From: Crocodylus rhombifer
Taxonomy: Eukaryota > Chordata > Crocodylia > Crocodylidae
Assembly: GCA_038503035.1 (NCBI GenBank)
Contig: JAVSML010021635.1
Coordinates: 1 to 64,000 of the forward strand
DNA length: 64,000 nt
Direction: 5' to 3'
The notes below the pieces were generated by a model that was not told where the DNA came from, ran no database searches, and saw only the letters and a list, made by a program, of their open reading frames with translations. Both the position numbers and the translations under genes were made by a program. Within the stretch, counting starts at the first letter, position 1, and the number at the start of each line of letters is the position of its first letter. Below, piece by piece: positions 10,833-24,178 of this stretch.

Positions 10833-12495
10833 TTGCCGCTGGTGGACTTGTGCTTCTCAGCTAAATTACCCTGGTGATTTCTGAGCACATTGCATTGATA
10901 CTGTGTACTGGAGTTAGCAGAGTAGGCCAACTTTTAGGTCTACCCAAGACTGAAGGCTCTTCCTATACTGGGAATGTTGTGGATCTTGACTACAATATTT
11001 GTAGTCCTTAACTGAACTGGGTTGGAAAATGCTAAAAGCCCTTTTCATCTTCAGTGGAAGGCCACAATAGAAATAAAACAGGGAAAGGTGTGCAGGTCAC
11101 AGGGATCCAGAAGTGGATACTGAGCAGGGAATGTCCAACAACAGCCACTGTTCTCTGAGGGAGTTGATGACACACTGAACTGAGAGATGAGCCAGAAAGA
11201 TGTTCAGACTTGGGCCCTAAAATTCAACAGAGCTTCTGAGAGTGAATCATAGTGCTCCCCAATTTTTAGCTAACGTATTTTCAATATCAAAATGAATGGG
11301 TATGAAGGCGGTTCTAAACAGCTATATAGACCTACACTTTGACTTCCTCTGACTGATGAATTAAATTCTTCTTTACATTTTAAAACTCTACGTAATGGGG
11401 AAAGAAAGTTGAAAATGTGTCCACTGCAATTTCACAAATATAATCTCCCAATCTGAAGTTGAATTATCAATATTAATACTGCTCAAAATTTTTGAATTTT
11501 CAAAATGTCAGTGAAAGAATCTCCCGCAAAAATTCTCATCATTTTTGTCTGGTTCTAACAGCACCATCATTTCCTCCTTTAGGCATTCAGAGAAGCAGAG
11601 GCCAGAGAAAAGTCCTATTTAAAATCCTTCTTGTTTTATTAAATTAACTTGGATTAATTTTTAAGATTAAATTTACAAAATTTACCTGTTATTATGAAAC
11701 TAAAAGTTTCTTTCTACCTAGGTGTTTTTAAAACATCCATCATCATGGAATCTGATCATTAGTGTAATTAAACTATGTAAGGAACATTGACATTATTCAT
11801 TCATATTAAATGAATATACTAAAATACTGACAAATGATTCCCACATACAGAGCCAGCATATGTGACTGCTTGAATTTGCTATACTTGACATTCAGGTTCT
11901 TTGCCTTTTTTCTATATTTCTTTAATAAGCTTGGTATTAGGCTTCCTGAACATTTCTGCTTTCCCAGAACCTGTTTTAATAATCAGCCTGGAAATTCTGG
12001 GCTTCAGTCATTGAACATTAAAAACCAGTTAGACCAGTTTTCTTTAAGTCAAAAGGTGTAATTACTTAGGTGTACCAATGTGGGGCAAGAGTATCTGAGA
12101 GAAGAATAACTAAAATGTTTTGTTATTGCTCAAAAGAAGTAAGTTCAAGCCCTGCTCTAGACTTATGCTGAAAGCTGCTTCCAGTATGAACCAGAAGTAG
12201 ATGGCTACCAGTCATTCTGGCTGGGCAGTCAAAGGAAATCAGGTGTGATACTAGTCATATCTCTCTTGTGTGCGCTCTAGCCTTACTAGCCCATAAGACC
12301 TTTGACCCTTTGTAACATGGGGAAAAAGCCCAGAATAGTTGTTCCACAAACAGCTATTGCAATAGCTACCCATGTGCATGTTCTTTGGCCTAAGTTAAAC
12401 CACAAAGAGGTACTGAAGGGTTAATAATAGGGTCTCCACTAGGAGCTAGTGAAGAGAAGGCATTGAGTTTTAAGATTACACTTGAACTTATTATA
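10833..12495. other. Unassigned AT-rich sequence
   Basis: No coding exon or repeat family recognised. Confidence 0.3.
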
Positions 12496-12499
12496 CAAT

Positions 12500-12888
12500 A
12501 GGGGCGTGTCTACAAGTGCTTTTACGCATGCCTAAACTTAATGTATATTTGCCTAATACGCATTAAGGTGATGTAGGTGCGTATCTACTCATGCACATGC
12601 TAAGGCGCATTAATGCAGTATACAGATCAACTTGGGACTAAAGTTAGTTCCAAGTCAGTCAACATACATAGCATTAATTCTCCTTAGCAAATTTACACAT
12701 GCATTAAGGCGCTTTAACTATTTGCACCTAAATTTGATACCTGCTTTTGCAGATGTCAAATTTAGGCTCAAATAGCTTAAAATAGCCATTTTTAAGGTGC
12801 ATTAAGGGCATGCACGTATAGATCCACACCCTTGATGCACCTTAAAATGACTAATGTGCCTTAAATCAGTACACATAGATGCACCCTA
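12500..12888. mobile_element. Chompy-like foldback MITE
   Basis: The ends GGGCGTGTCTACAAGTGC (left) and GGGTGCATCTATGTGTAC (complement of right) are related inverted repeats. The interior is built from 'GCATTAAGGCG', 'TTAAGGTGCATTAAGG' and similar arms that pair across the middle. The end sequence and style match Chompy MITEs known from crocodilians; the family name is from memory. No coding capacity. An extra internal end-like segment near 12815-12840 suggests an internal duplication or nested copy. Confidence 0.55.
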
Positions 12889-13509
12889 GGTTCCCTTATT
12901 TTCTATATCACCATTTTTAACATGAAAAACTCAGTTAACTTTTAATAGAACCATGAAATTAGAATGAAACTAAAGCTCCCACATCAAGCCAATCCATCCA
13001 ACCTTGTGGGCCAGAGAAGCAGCTTGGAGATAGCCTGCAGGCCAGATCCAGTGCAGGGCCAGCATGTGGGGCTGATCTACAGGTGCATCCCCACACATTG
13101 GCCCAACCCCATGGGCCAGATCTGATCAAGGAGTGACTCCAGGTGCTAACCTGGCCCTGCACCCCATCCTGGCCCTCTGTGGTAAATGCAGTCACAAAGC
13201 AACTTCACACATTGAATCCAGCTATAGCCCAACCTATATATCAACCTAACCACCCATGCTGGAGCAATCTGACAAGCAAGGACATGTCATCCAGGCCCTG
13301 GGGCTTGTCATGGGTTTACAAATTTGGTGACATGGCAGAAGTGGCCGTGTGAATTCCCACAGCTCCCATGGCCACTAAAAGAGCTTCTAGAGCCATCACA
13401 ATTAACATGTGTGCTTACTCCCTCTCCACCAAATTTCTGTATCTGTGGAGAACCTGTGAAATGGAGGGAACAGCTCCCAGGGATGGATCTGGTCTACAGG
13501 CCATAGGTT

Positions 13510-13640
13510 GACCACAATTGATTTAGATCACCTTTCTCCCAATAAAACATTGTTCCCTGTTGTTTTAAGTACTTTGTCAAATCCAATTTTAAGTGACTGC
13601 AAGAATGAACTTCTAGCAGTTTCTTTTGAAGAGGACCTTA
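13510..13640 (-). mobile_element. Possible old CR1 fragment
   Basis: The minus strand reads like a drifted CR1 ORF2 tail ('AATTGGATTTGACAAAGTAC', then 'GATCTAAATCAA'). Weak and without a clear end. Confidence 0.3.
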
Positions 13641-14003
13641 CAGCATAATAGACTTCACTGGGCCCAACTACATGGACAGGTCTTTTCTGACCCTACTGCA
13701 CAATAGTGATGAGCTACTACATGCTAGTAGTATCAATGTCATGGTTTGTGCTCACTGACACTGTGTCATCATTGCTTGTTGCTACAGAGACATAGCATCT
13801 CATACAGACACTCCCACTGTGAAGAAGCTTGTCTTGGGTATCATCCTAAATTTGCTTGCTGTGTCACATTACACCTAGCTTTGTTTTCATTAGGGAAAGG
13901 CTGCTTTGCTAACTTTGCAGAATGTGTTTGAAAGATCAGGGCGTTGGGGCTACAGGCAGTCCGCGGACTTACGACACTATTGGTTTCTGTGTATTAGCTA
14001 GCA

Positions 14004-14290
14004 CAGGGGTTTTCAACCTTTTTTAATAAGTGGCAGCCCCCTTTTTAGTAAGTGTACCCTGGAGGGGGGGGAGGTGGCAAGTGGCCGGGCACAGTGTGGT
14101 GGGGGTGGCAAGTGGCCAGACATCGAGCTATGGTGGGGGCACCATCTGTGTAGCCTTGCTCTTGCCCCAGCCTGGCCCTGCTCCTGTGAGGTAGTGGCAT
14201 GGGGTGGAGGTTCTCAGTCCCTGCCTGTCCCCATGTACCTCCTGGGACTTTTCAAAGTACCAAGGTGGTGGAGTGAGGAAAAGTTGTGAA
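14004..14290. mobile_element. hAT-type element, left end plus GC-rich interior
   Basis: CAGGGGTTTTCAACC at 14004 is a typical hAT terminal sequence. The interior carries a repeated 'GGTGGCAAGTGGCC' motif (about 14073 and 14105). I could not find a matching right end, so the element is probably truncated. Confidence 0.4.
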
Positions 14291-17200
14291 TAGGTACCTT
14301 GGGACTTGGAAATTATTTCATAGTCATAATCAGCTATAGCATGCCTGCCAGAGTGAAATGGTAAATTCCTTATAAATAAAACCAAAGGAATGTTGCATAC
14401 CTTTAAAGTCATCCCAGCTTTTCCCATTCTTGCCAGTTCCCTGTTTCACAGAGGAAACCCCTCTCTTTTGCCTTTTTTCTGCCCTTCACTCCTATTGCAG
14501 TTGATATAATCTAATACACTTTAATAGGGTTCAAGGAACAGCCACATTAATTCCCTAAATGACTTTAATAGCTTTCAAATGTTTCTATCTACAGCCTATG
14601 CCTTTAGTAACAAGAATGTGGAAGTATTTGTAGTCTGTAAAATAAAAGGAAAAATTGGCTTCAGACGCTAGTTTTACTGCCAATAAAATTGTATATAATC
14701 ATTTGCCCATTTATTAACATAGAGGTACTGGTAATACAAAATCTAAATATACTCTGAAAAAAAACCTAGTTTTGTCCTCTTGCCATCTTTGTCCTCTATC
14801 ATGATGAGGTGAAGCCTAATAATGCATCTTTTCACTGATTTCCTAGATCTACCTTTTTAGCTCTCTTTTTCCTCTCTGGTGGAGGATAACTGTCCTTATC
14901 AAGAAGTCATGTTGAAAGTCGATCACAAGCCCTTTGATGTTACTAAAGGAAATATGGCAAATGCCAGCTCTAAGCTTATGTTCAGTTTTCACCTTAGAGA
15001 CCAACTGGAATGTTCTGAACTGGGATTAGAACTGAACAGGTTTTTTATAATAATTAATATATCTAATGGATTTAATTTCCTTTTCTGCTTTTTCTTTTGC
15101 TGTTTTTTCTGACACTTCAGTTACCAAATAATAACGTCTTTGAATGTATGAATGATTCAAAACTATGTAGTGAATTATTTTCCTTTTCGTAAACTTTGTA
15201 GCTGGATCATAATCTGTCTTCTGGAAGTATTTGATATTGTCTATTCAAGACCTGCATTGGAACTAAATCACTTGAAATTGTTTCTGTTCCTTGATTAAAT
15301 GATCATACAAACATTTCTGGCATGAATTCTCTTAAGTGCAAATGTAAAATTTCATTCAAGCAAATGAAATGTGGTTTGAATATGGCTAAAGCTAATCTAT
15401 GTATAAGTTCAAACAGATACAAATGGAAAGTTTTTTAAGACATTACTCGTTTCTAATTTAGAAATATGGCATTTTCACACTCCTTTTTAAAGCGGTTTGC
15501 TGTAAAGATAGGTGCAATCTGCAGTGTTTCAATCTGAATTTAAGTCTCATCTTTTGCAAAGTTGTTTGGATCTGGGTTTTGATTAGAATTCCTTTCTAAT
15601 GAAAGCAGGATGCTGTTTTAAAATATTTCAGCTGAAATAGGACAGCAGTAGACTTTCTGGAATGTCATGTAAATTATTTAAGGCCCTATCTGATAGTGGA
15701 AACCATTATCATTGACCCATATCATCTCTAGCTGCCAATCACACTAGGATATCTGAGCCATACAAAAAACATATTTCACTGGGGGCATTCCACAATCAGA
15801 ACTGAGACTTCCCCATTCAAGTATAAATAGTCAAGAGGTGTCTACAGAAAAAAAAATATAATGCTAATACCTCCATCTCAGTGAAATCCCAAAGGAACAA
15901 ATATCCACACATTTCTTTGCATAAAGCAGAATCTCAAAAAAATTTTCATTGAGATTTCACTGAAATCTAAAATGTAATTTTATGTACATTGTACGTGCAT
16001 AATCTGGATATACCAATGCTGGCTATGCATGAGCTTTCTGAAAGCATTCTTGAGACATGTGGCTCTTCACAGCTTCTTTCCTAGCTAAGCATCATCACTA
16101 CAGCCTGTCTATTATTGGCCTAATGGAAAGTTAGGCCACTAATAGACCTTACTATCCATTAGTTCTATGGAAAGTAAGGTCCATACTTTCCATGGACCTT
16201 ACTGGAAAAGTCCATGGAAAGACCTTTGAAAACAACTTCTACTTCCTAAGATTGAAACCAGGTGATCAACCCAAGTCTATATTAAAAATCAGTGTTCCAT
16301 ACCAGCCAATATTCCCATTGAAAACTACTTGTGAGCACTAGAACACTGGAGCCTTTTGAATAATTTAGGAGAATTTCTTTTATCATTTTTAAATTAAAGA
16401 ACAACAATCCTTGTCTTAGCAAAGGCCCCTGGCAAGATACTACAGATGCATTCTTTTGTAACAAAATAAAACAGGACAGTGCCAGTGGTGTGAGGGCATT
16501 GTGCAAACTTGCCAAGGAAGAGATTGGAACCTGAGAATAGGAATGGAGTATTGTACATTATAAATCAGATTAGATAATAATACAAGGCAAGAAGCCCGAA
16601 TGTTCCTCACTGCTGTTTAAAGAACTTGAATACCCAATATCATTTTTAATTCGAGGTTTACCTTATTGCCCCCTCACTACCTTTGTTCATTAAAGACAAA
16701 CAAAAGACTTTAAAAGAGGAGAACTTCCCAGCTCCAACAAAAATAGGTGATGAAAGTGAATTGAATCCGTTAATCATAGCAAGGTATGACCTTGTCCTCT
16801 GATGAAAGGGAAGATGAGAACATAGTTGACCTTTCCATAAACAAGAGATTTTTTTTAAAAAATTACCTGAACTTATCAATCCCAGCCTTCATCTTTATTT
16901 TTAAATATTCCATGGTTTCTTTCATCCCCTTTAAATAGTTGCCACATCTTGAATACTTTTCCATCTTAACAACATTTTTCATGTGGGAATATGGAGCTGA
17001 GAACTGCACTATTCTACATCATCTGATTTGTTTAAAGCTGATTTTGAGACAATAGTATTTCCCTTTTGACATTTGTTTTCCTGTTATAGATAATGTTGGA
17101 ACCCATGACATGACCACATCCAGCTGCATCAGACACATCACAATCAGTGACAGGATGGAACCAAATTAGTAGGCCTTTTTGTGGCTGTGGAACCATGGGA

Positions 17201-19178
17201 TGCCTCACAATGCAAGATGACAATTGAAACATTTTCAAATTGCAGTTTAAACCACAGCAAAGAAAACCTCAGAACTCAAGATCAGAGTGAGCAAGAACAA
17301 ATGAGCGAGGGAGAGAGGTGTTTACAAATTCTAAAAGAGGAAGGGATTTAGTTCACTGCCTCTTCACAGGTTTGCCATCTCTGTTTTGTTGCCAACTTCA
17401 AAGCGGCTCTGACATCTGCAGGGCATTATAAAAATCTGTAGGATTCAAGCACATGGGAGAGAGAAAAGGTGTCACTTGGGTGCAGATAAAAGAAAATAGT
17501 TGAGTTTTTCTACACAGGCAGCAGCCAAAGGTGGCAGGACAAGCATCCAGTATCTGGACAGGCGCAGGTAACCAAGCATCTGAGCTGTGCTTTTTGTATA
17601 CAGGGAAAAAGAAAGGTGGAACTACAATGAAAGATAGGAGAAGAGGAGCATTCTGGCCAGCGCTCTGTCAGAACAAACAAGATGTAGTCACCCTGATGGG
17701 TATAAAAGTAGACCATTGAAGTAAACTAAGCCTTCATAATATGCATGTGTAGTCATCAGAGATAGGACCTGATTAACTCTTCTGTATGGTTAAATTTGGT
17801 GAAGTTGCCAAAAAAAAGATCAAACACCAAAATGTTCCCTTCTCAACTCAGAACTGATCATTTTTTAAAAGAATTTTGTTTTTAGATAGGCTGGGCTAAC
17901 ATCCAAATTCTACTGTGAAAACTTACTGTAAAAACTCATTTTGCCTATTGTGTCTCAATGATCTCCAGACCAAATGCTCACAGTTTTCAGTGAACAAAAT
18001 GATTTTTTTTCTTGTGATCAGCTCTGCAAACTCACCTGGGGAGCTGAAAGTCAAATTTTGCTATTCGTGACCTGCAAGTTTATTCCCCGCTAATTAAGAT
18101 TCCACAGATCAAGTCTTGTCATTGTTTTCAAGCCATTACATTGTTTAGCTATCTATCTTTGCCTTGGCTTCTGTGTTCCTGCCTAGCTCTCCTGCTCCAA
18201 ATAAGCTGCTAGCCACGATGCCACCTTCCTATCTCATTCCTCCTTGACAGCTTCTATGCATAGTCCAATCCAAAAGGCCTCAAACTGCCTTTCTCACCTC
18301 ATTCTGTTCAATATAGATAGTCACTTCTGTATCATCAGCAATGAGAAGTGATCCACACTCTTAACATTTCTGGGAAGAACCTGCCTCACTTTAATTGCTC
18401 CAGAATAATTAATAATAACAGTCTTTCTTGATTCTTCTCTGTTTCAACTATTCACACTATTGCGTGAACAATTTCAACACTGCAGACCCATTGTAACTGA
18501 GGTCAGGATTGGGCCCTGAATTTAGAAATTAGACCCTGATACTGCCAATCCTTTGTTGGCTCAACGCTCTAATTAGCAATGTTGGGCTTATGAGAGCCAA
18601 AAGAGAACTACTTTCCCTCTCCCAAAGCAGTCTTGTCTCTGCAGGGATAACTGAGAGGGATGAAAAAACAACCAAGTAAGTTCATCTTTGTCTCTAGCAG
18701 TGATGATTCACAGACAGAACAGGCTTCTTAAGTACATAGCCACTTCTCAGCATAGAATCACCTCTCAAAAGATTAATTTTGAATTGGCAGCCATATGTTT
18801 CAAGAGTAAAGATCCCTATAACCTATTATATTATCACTTTGAAAAGAAAGATCCATTCAACAGGTTTGTTTGAGAGTGTTGCTGGCACGGAAAGCTGCTG
18901 CATTCCTCCTCCAAGATAGTGATGTCTGATTGATCCCATATGTCTGCAGCACAGTGAGAGCTTGGGAGCTCTGACCATGAATGATTTGCTATGTAAAGAT
19001 TTTATTTTGGGTATTTTACTCACCCCCAAGGCAGAGAAGTTTACCTTGGTAAGAAACAGAGACAGGAGTTGAAGTTGAAGACCCTGGAGGTTGGACTCAG
19101 CTGGAATTATGCCGCCATGAAGATACACAAGATAAGAGGACCTAAGGATTTGGAGGAAAGCCAAAGGTCATCACACAA
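14291..19178. other. Long unassigned AT-rich stretch
   Basis: About 4.9 kb without a recognised transposon or exon. Frames here are short and lack any family resemblance. The only structures I can point to are the double hairpin at 16167-16203 and short A/T runs. Confidence 0.35.
16167..16203. repeat. Overlapping, mutually exclusive hairpins
   Basis: ATGGAAAGT (16167-16175) pairs with ACTTTCCAT (16185-16193). AGTAAGGTCCAT (16173-16184) pairs perfectly with ATGGACCTTACT (16192-16203). The two stems share bases and cannot form together. Neighbouring partial copies of 'CCATGGAAAG' and 'GACCTTACT' suggest repeated local template switching. Confidence 0.65.
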
Positions 19179-19186
19179 ATAGTTAT

Positions 19187-20004
19187 TAGGGCTTTGCGAA
19201 GCTTTGGTCCCTGATTTCATTTGGCCAAGATTCGGCCTGATTCGGTGGCCAAATCTCTGAATTCTAATTGAATCAGGAGACCCTTTAATCTCTCTGAACC
19301 ATATTGGAACCCTCTGAATTGATTCAGAGAGATTCAGAAAGATTTGATGATTCAGACATAGACACAGCTTTTAATATTTTTTCTACAGGTACCAGGCAGC
19401 TCATGAATGCTGTGATGGTGGGGTGGATGCAGCATCCCATGGGAGTGCAAGTTGGGGGATCCCCAACACGTTCAGCAGCAGACCGGGAAGTGGACCAGAA
19501 ACAGTTCTGGTCCTCTTCTGGATCTGCTGGGGAGCACATGGGGACCCCCCCCGCATACTCCCTGGCTCGGCAACTGGTGCCTCCTGGGTCTGGGGGGCGC
19601 CCAGGGTCCCCCCATGGCCAATTACTGAGCTGTGGGGGGGCATGGGGGACCGTGCATGCTCTCCAGAGGACCCAGAAGTGGATCGGAAGTACTTCTGGTC
19701 CACTTCTGGGTTCACCACCGAGCACACGAGGGGGCCCCCCCATGCTCCTCTGGGACACCCCATCAGCCCCAGCATTGCAGCATTAACAAGCTATGCCTGG
19801 TACCTTGAGATATGTAGAAGAAACATTTTAAGCTGTGTCTATGGCCAAATTGCTGATTCTCTGAATCAGCATTGAATCTTCAGATTCAGATTTGGATTAA
19901 TCGAATCGGGGAAAGTGATCCAAAAAAAAGTAAATCAAATCACTGTGCTGGATTCAGGCCAAATCTGACTCCAGATTGAATACGGCCCATTTCGCACAGC
20001 CCTA
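19187..20004. mobile_element. hAT-type palindromic non-autonomous element, copy 2
   Basis: Same family as the element at 10055. The left end is TAGGGCTTTGCGAAGC and the right end TTTCGCACAGCCCTA. The flanking 8-mers ATAGTTAT (19179-19186) and ATAAATAT (20005-20012) agree at 6 of 8 positions, consistent with an aged hAT target duplication. The outer arms are rich in 'GATTCAGA' and 'AATCAG' motifs. The inner arms carry 'CAGCAGACCGGGAAGTGGACC' and its complement around a GC-rich centre. Frames of 120-160 codons on both strands follow from the palindromic GC-rich core. Confidence 0.75.
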
Positions 20005-22399
20005 ATAAATATGGCTTCCACCTGATCCCGCTGCAGATCTGGGAGGTAATCCGCAGGTTCTGTCTAGTTCTGCAAAGGAGACAAGTTCCACCCACCCAAT
20101 GGAACAAATGAAGGGGAAAATGCTGCAGAGAGAACTCGTGGCCTCTTTCTAATGGAAAAAAAAAGGAATTTGGCCCATTATTCATTTTCTCTCTTATTAT
20201 TTATATAGCACAATGGGCACTTGATACACCACCTACCTTCATTATGCTGCTTATTTATTTTGCTCAATATATTTATCTATATTTTTCCCTCAAGATCAGC
20301 TTAATAGCTTTAAAAAACACCATTCCAAACTCTTGAATCAGTGGGAGGGATGCTGATAAGTGACTAAAATGATTATAATCACCTCACTTTCACCAAGGTA
20401 TGTCTATGCCTCTTGGCTACAACCACATATTGTCATCTTAGCTTTTTTTAGGGGTAGGAACCATTTTCTTTTGTTATGTGTTTGTAAGGTATCAAGCACA
20501 ATGGGGACTGGGCCTTTCACATGACTGCAAGAGTGTACAGATAATAAATAGCAACAAATGGTAAAGCTAAATTAATTTCAATAGCAGAGACAAAACAAGT
20601 TCTTTCAGCATCTGGAGTAAGGGGGGATTTGCGCTGACCACTGGAGATGGGAGGGAGAAGGAACAGACAAGGAGAGGAGTCTTACCCACCATGGCTCTCT
20701 CCACTTGAGGGGCTGCTGATGGGCTGCTGCAGCTGAGGGATAGGCAGAACCACTGACTGTCTCCCCCCACCCTTGGGGGCAGGGCTGTGCCTCCCATGGT
20801 GAAGTTTCCAGGGTGGGGTCATTTCATCCCTCCTCCAAATGCACTGCTGGGCATGGTACTACACCAATGCCCTTAGTTGGCACCTGGGTTTGATTTTCCT
20901 CTCACCCCACCCTAGTTATGCTACTGCTTGGTATCACTGTACTTCTGGGGATAAAATTCACTGCTATGTATCACATCCATGCAACTTAAGTCCTGTTTTA
21001 AGGTCTTACATGGACCTAAGTCCTCAAAATAGCCTTTTACACAGGAAAGAATATAATCTGTGAGCACAAGAAAGCAGAATCATTTAGCTCACATTCTGTG
21101 TATGCTGTGTGCAGTCAGAGCACTGTCTTTTATTTTTTTATAGGAAGGCAGTGTGCCAGATTCTGATGTCAGAACACATAAATCAGAAGAAATTCCCCTG
21201 ACCTCTAGATAAAAGCTGTGTTAAGCCCGGGGCCTTTCTAAAGCAAAGAGATATAGTCAATAATTATATCAGTGGATCGCAAGGTATGTTCATACCAGAA
21301 GTGATGTTTCTTCACAGCCTGGGTAGATAGACCTGACAATCTCATTGTAACTAGCTTTGGTTAACAATGACTGGTACCTCAGCAGATCTAGTTTCAGTGC
21401 AGGCTCTAAAAGCTCACCATGGACTCTGACTATTTTCTGGATGACCAAATATTTTCTGGGTGTTGCTGTGAGTTCACTGCCATTGTTACTGCTGGATTAA
21501 AGTTTGCTTGGGTAAATCTAACATGCTGTAATCATGTCTCCCAAGTGCAGCAGAGATACAGCTAGGGTAGCTGGCTGTTCTGAGCAATGCTTACTGTGTA
21601 TCTTACCAAAGAAATGTACATACTTGAGAAATTCATCAGGTAATTTCCAACAAGTTTAATGATACTGTAGATGATAAACTCTTTCCATAGACAAGAAGTT
21701 TCAGGGGGGAAGCTGGGTTTTTTTTCCTTCTGTCAACCAAATGATCTGCAGGATGGCTTTGTTTCAAAATCTGGAGCAGATATGGTGAGGATTGATTCAT
21801 GGCCTTTTTATTAAGGGTTTGGCAGTCTGTTTTCCAAAGTCTCTGTTCCAAGGACCTGGTACAAAACGCACTGAAATCAATTGAAAGACTTCTATTGAGT
21901 TAAGAATACGTGGATCAGACCCCAAAGAAATACTTCAGCTGTCTGTCTGTGTACAATATTCTGCTCACTGCAAACACATCTCAAACAAACACCAAAATGT
22001 TCTAACACGGGTGATCCTGCCAACATTTTGTTTCCAGTTTGCGCTCATTTTTCATCAGCTCAGTACACCTTGGCCCTCCTTACCTCTGTGGACGGAATAT
22101 GTCCCCTGACCCTGTAACCAAGTGATCTTGCTCTTCTCCTTTAAATCTCTTCTCACAAATCCCTTAACCTTCACAGGTTATTTAAACACCATTATACAAT
22201 GTAATAAAAATGAACGAGCATGATGTGCATGTCATATGAGTGGATCTTATGGTCCATGACTGTTGCAAAAATTCAAATGAACACACTCCCATAGAACCAG
22301 ATTTAGTTCCTCCCTTTGCCTAAGAGGATTTGAGCACTTCCCTTCCAGGACAGTACCTTAGCTACCACACTATATCATATTCTGTGGTAAAGCCACTTG
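20005..22399. other. Unassigned sequence with a possible LINE/SINE tail
   Basis: At 20440-20560 the segment 'AAGGTATCAAGCACAATGGGG' followed by a run ending in 'ATAATAAATAGC' resembles a common amniote retroelement 3' tail. A similar 'ACCAAGCACAATGCAG' occurs near 23530. A GC-richer block at 20600-20830 is unassigned. No gene seen. Confidence 0.3.
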
Positions 22400-22760
22400 G
22401 TTTCACTTGCTGAAGCTGTTCCACTTTAGACAAATAATTAAACCTTCACTGGAGCAGGGCTTCAAACCCCTCTGTCCCACTTCCCAGGGGAATTTCCTAA
22501 CTGCTATGCCAGTCATTCTCACTCTCCTTCCCTGTGACTTTCGTGAGCATCCTAACCACCAGCTCATAGGGTCTTCTGAGATGCGTTTCCCTGGGTTTCC
22601 TCTTGTGGAGTCTATTCTACTTTTCTAAAATACTTGAATAGTCACAGGAGAGGAGAGTGAGAATGACTTCCTGACATGGTGTTAGAAAAATCCCCTGAGG
22701 GAGTGGGAGATGTGAGTTATAGTTCCTGCTCCAGTGAATGCTTATTTATTTGTACAAGTG
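22400..22760. repeat. Foldback tRNA-SINE-like pair
   Basis: The segment 22446-22531 ('TTCACTGGAGCAGGGCTTCA ... TCATTCTCACTCT') is an inverted copy of 22652-22740 ('AGAGTGAGAATGACTTCC ... CTGCTCCAGTGAA'). About 120 bases separate the arms. The arms carry a tRNA-like 'CTAACTGCTATGCCAG' or complement plus a degenerate B box. This may be an inverted SINE pair or a palindromic MITE. Confidence 0.5.
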
Positions 22761-23786
22761 GAACAAGGACAATGGGAGAACACTCCCAGAATATCCTATA
22801 GCCCCGTGTCTTCGACACTCTCCTAAGAGGTGGGAATTCTCCTTAGGCAGAGAAGGGTGTTAAACGTTGGTCTCCCACATTCTAGATGAGTGTTTTCACT
22901 TCTGAGTTACTGGTGAAAGAGGTTCTCTGCCTGCAGCAGTTTTGTAGAGACAGCTCAGTGTCTTTTTTTCCAGCTGAAACTATACAACAGATCTGACCCA
23001 AATTCATGAATATTTCCAGGGTGACCATGGACAGATCCAGAGGGCTCCTAGAAAGCTCACTGGCTGCCAGAGTCTGTGTTGGTATGACTCCAGAACACAG
23101 GGGCAAACACCATTTCCCCTTTCCCTCTGTGCCCCACTGAATTTGATGACAAGAAAAAAGTAGGGGGTGAGCAGAGAATGTGTTCTGGAGCTGTGCTTAC
23201 AGAAATCTCACTGCATAGGCAACACACTCCCCACCCTCCCCTGGATCTCCCACTAAGGCTAACCAAAACTAGACTTTCTCCAATTGACCATTCACAGACA
23301 ACACTTCACTCAGCTCTCTGAAAGCCCACAGAGGTGCAAGTCCAAAATATTTGCTCAACAACACAAATTCTTTGTTAATACTTATTGAGTGATGGCAGCA
23401 GGACTACTGGTCTTATCCCCACCCTATTTTAATTTCTGTTTCAGTCAAAGGTAAAAGCATTTTCCAGTGCTTTGAGTATTATGTCAGGCTATTTTAGAAT
23501 ATGCATGGTTATTTACTGTTGCTCATACAATACCAAGCACAATGCAGTCCTGCCCCTTGAAAGGAGCGGCTAATCATTGCTTCAATTTAAATAATGAACA
23601 TGAATAAGCATTCAAAATATATTTCAGATAATGATCCAGATTCTTTTTGTTCCAGCTGAGGTGTTGGAGAGCTCTAACTAGGCATAGTGGCAGCAGCCTC
23701 CCCATCACCTTCCTGCCCTAATACCCAGTGCAACAAAGTAGGAGACAGGGAAAAAAAAGTGTTTCCCTTACGATTTGTTGCTGGCT

Positions 23787-23842
23787 GGCATAAATTAGAA
23801 TAGCCCATAGGCCAGATGGCATAAATTAAAATAGCCCATAGG
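23787..23842. repeat. Two-copy tandem repeat, period 31
   Basis: 'GGCATAAATTAGAATAGCCC' with ATAGG at 23787-23811 recurs with one change at 23818-23842. Confidence 0.75.
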
Positions 23843-23904
23843 TTGCTTAATTTATGCTGGAGCCAGTAGAGAAGCACTATACAAATCAGAGAGCTGTTAC
23901 CACG

Positions 23905-24178
23905 GGCCAGATTCCACTTAGGCATTATGTGGGTTTAGGTACCCACATGCAATTCTATTCCACCCTGTTCAAGTCCCTGAAAATCTAGCAATGCATCTAT
24001 TTTTGTAATTCACCATCAACTTTCCTTTAAGACTGGGTTACAAAAAAACCCAAAACCCAGCATTAACATGTTTGCATTGTTTTTCAGGGATTCAAACAGG
24101 GTGGACTAGAATAGAATAATTCTAGGCACCTACCTAAGTCCACTTATGCACATAATAGGTGGAATAGAATCTGTCACC
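23905..24178. mobile_element. Foldback MITE, copy A
   Basis: The two halves are inverted copies: left 'CAGATTCCACTTAGGCAT' and 'CCACCCTGTTCAAGTCCCTG' against right (complement) 'CAGATTCTATTCCACC' and 'CCACCCTGTTTGAATCCCTG'. No coding sequence. A second copy lies at 26781-27045. Superfamily not settled because I cannot define a target duplication. Confidence 0.65.

Noticed and set aside
19304..19875. 150- and 160-codon frames with GC-rich composition
   Set aside because: They lie within the palindromic hAT-type element and mirror each other on both strands; not protein-coding.
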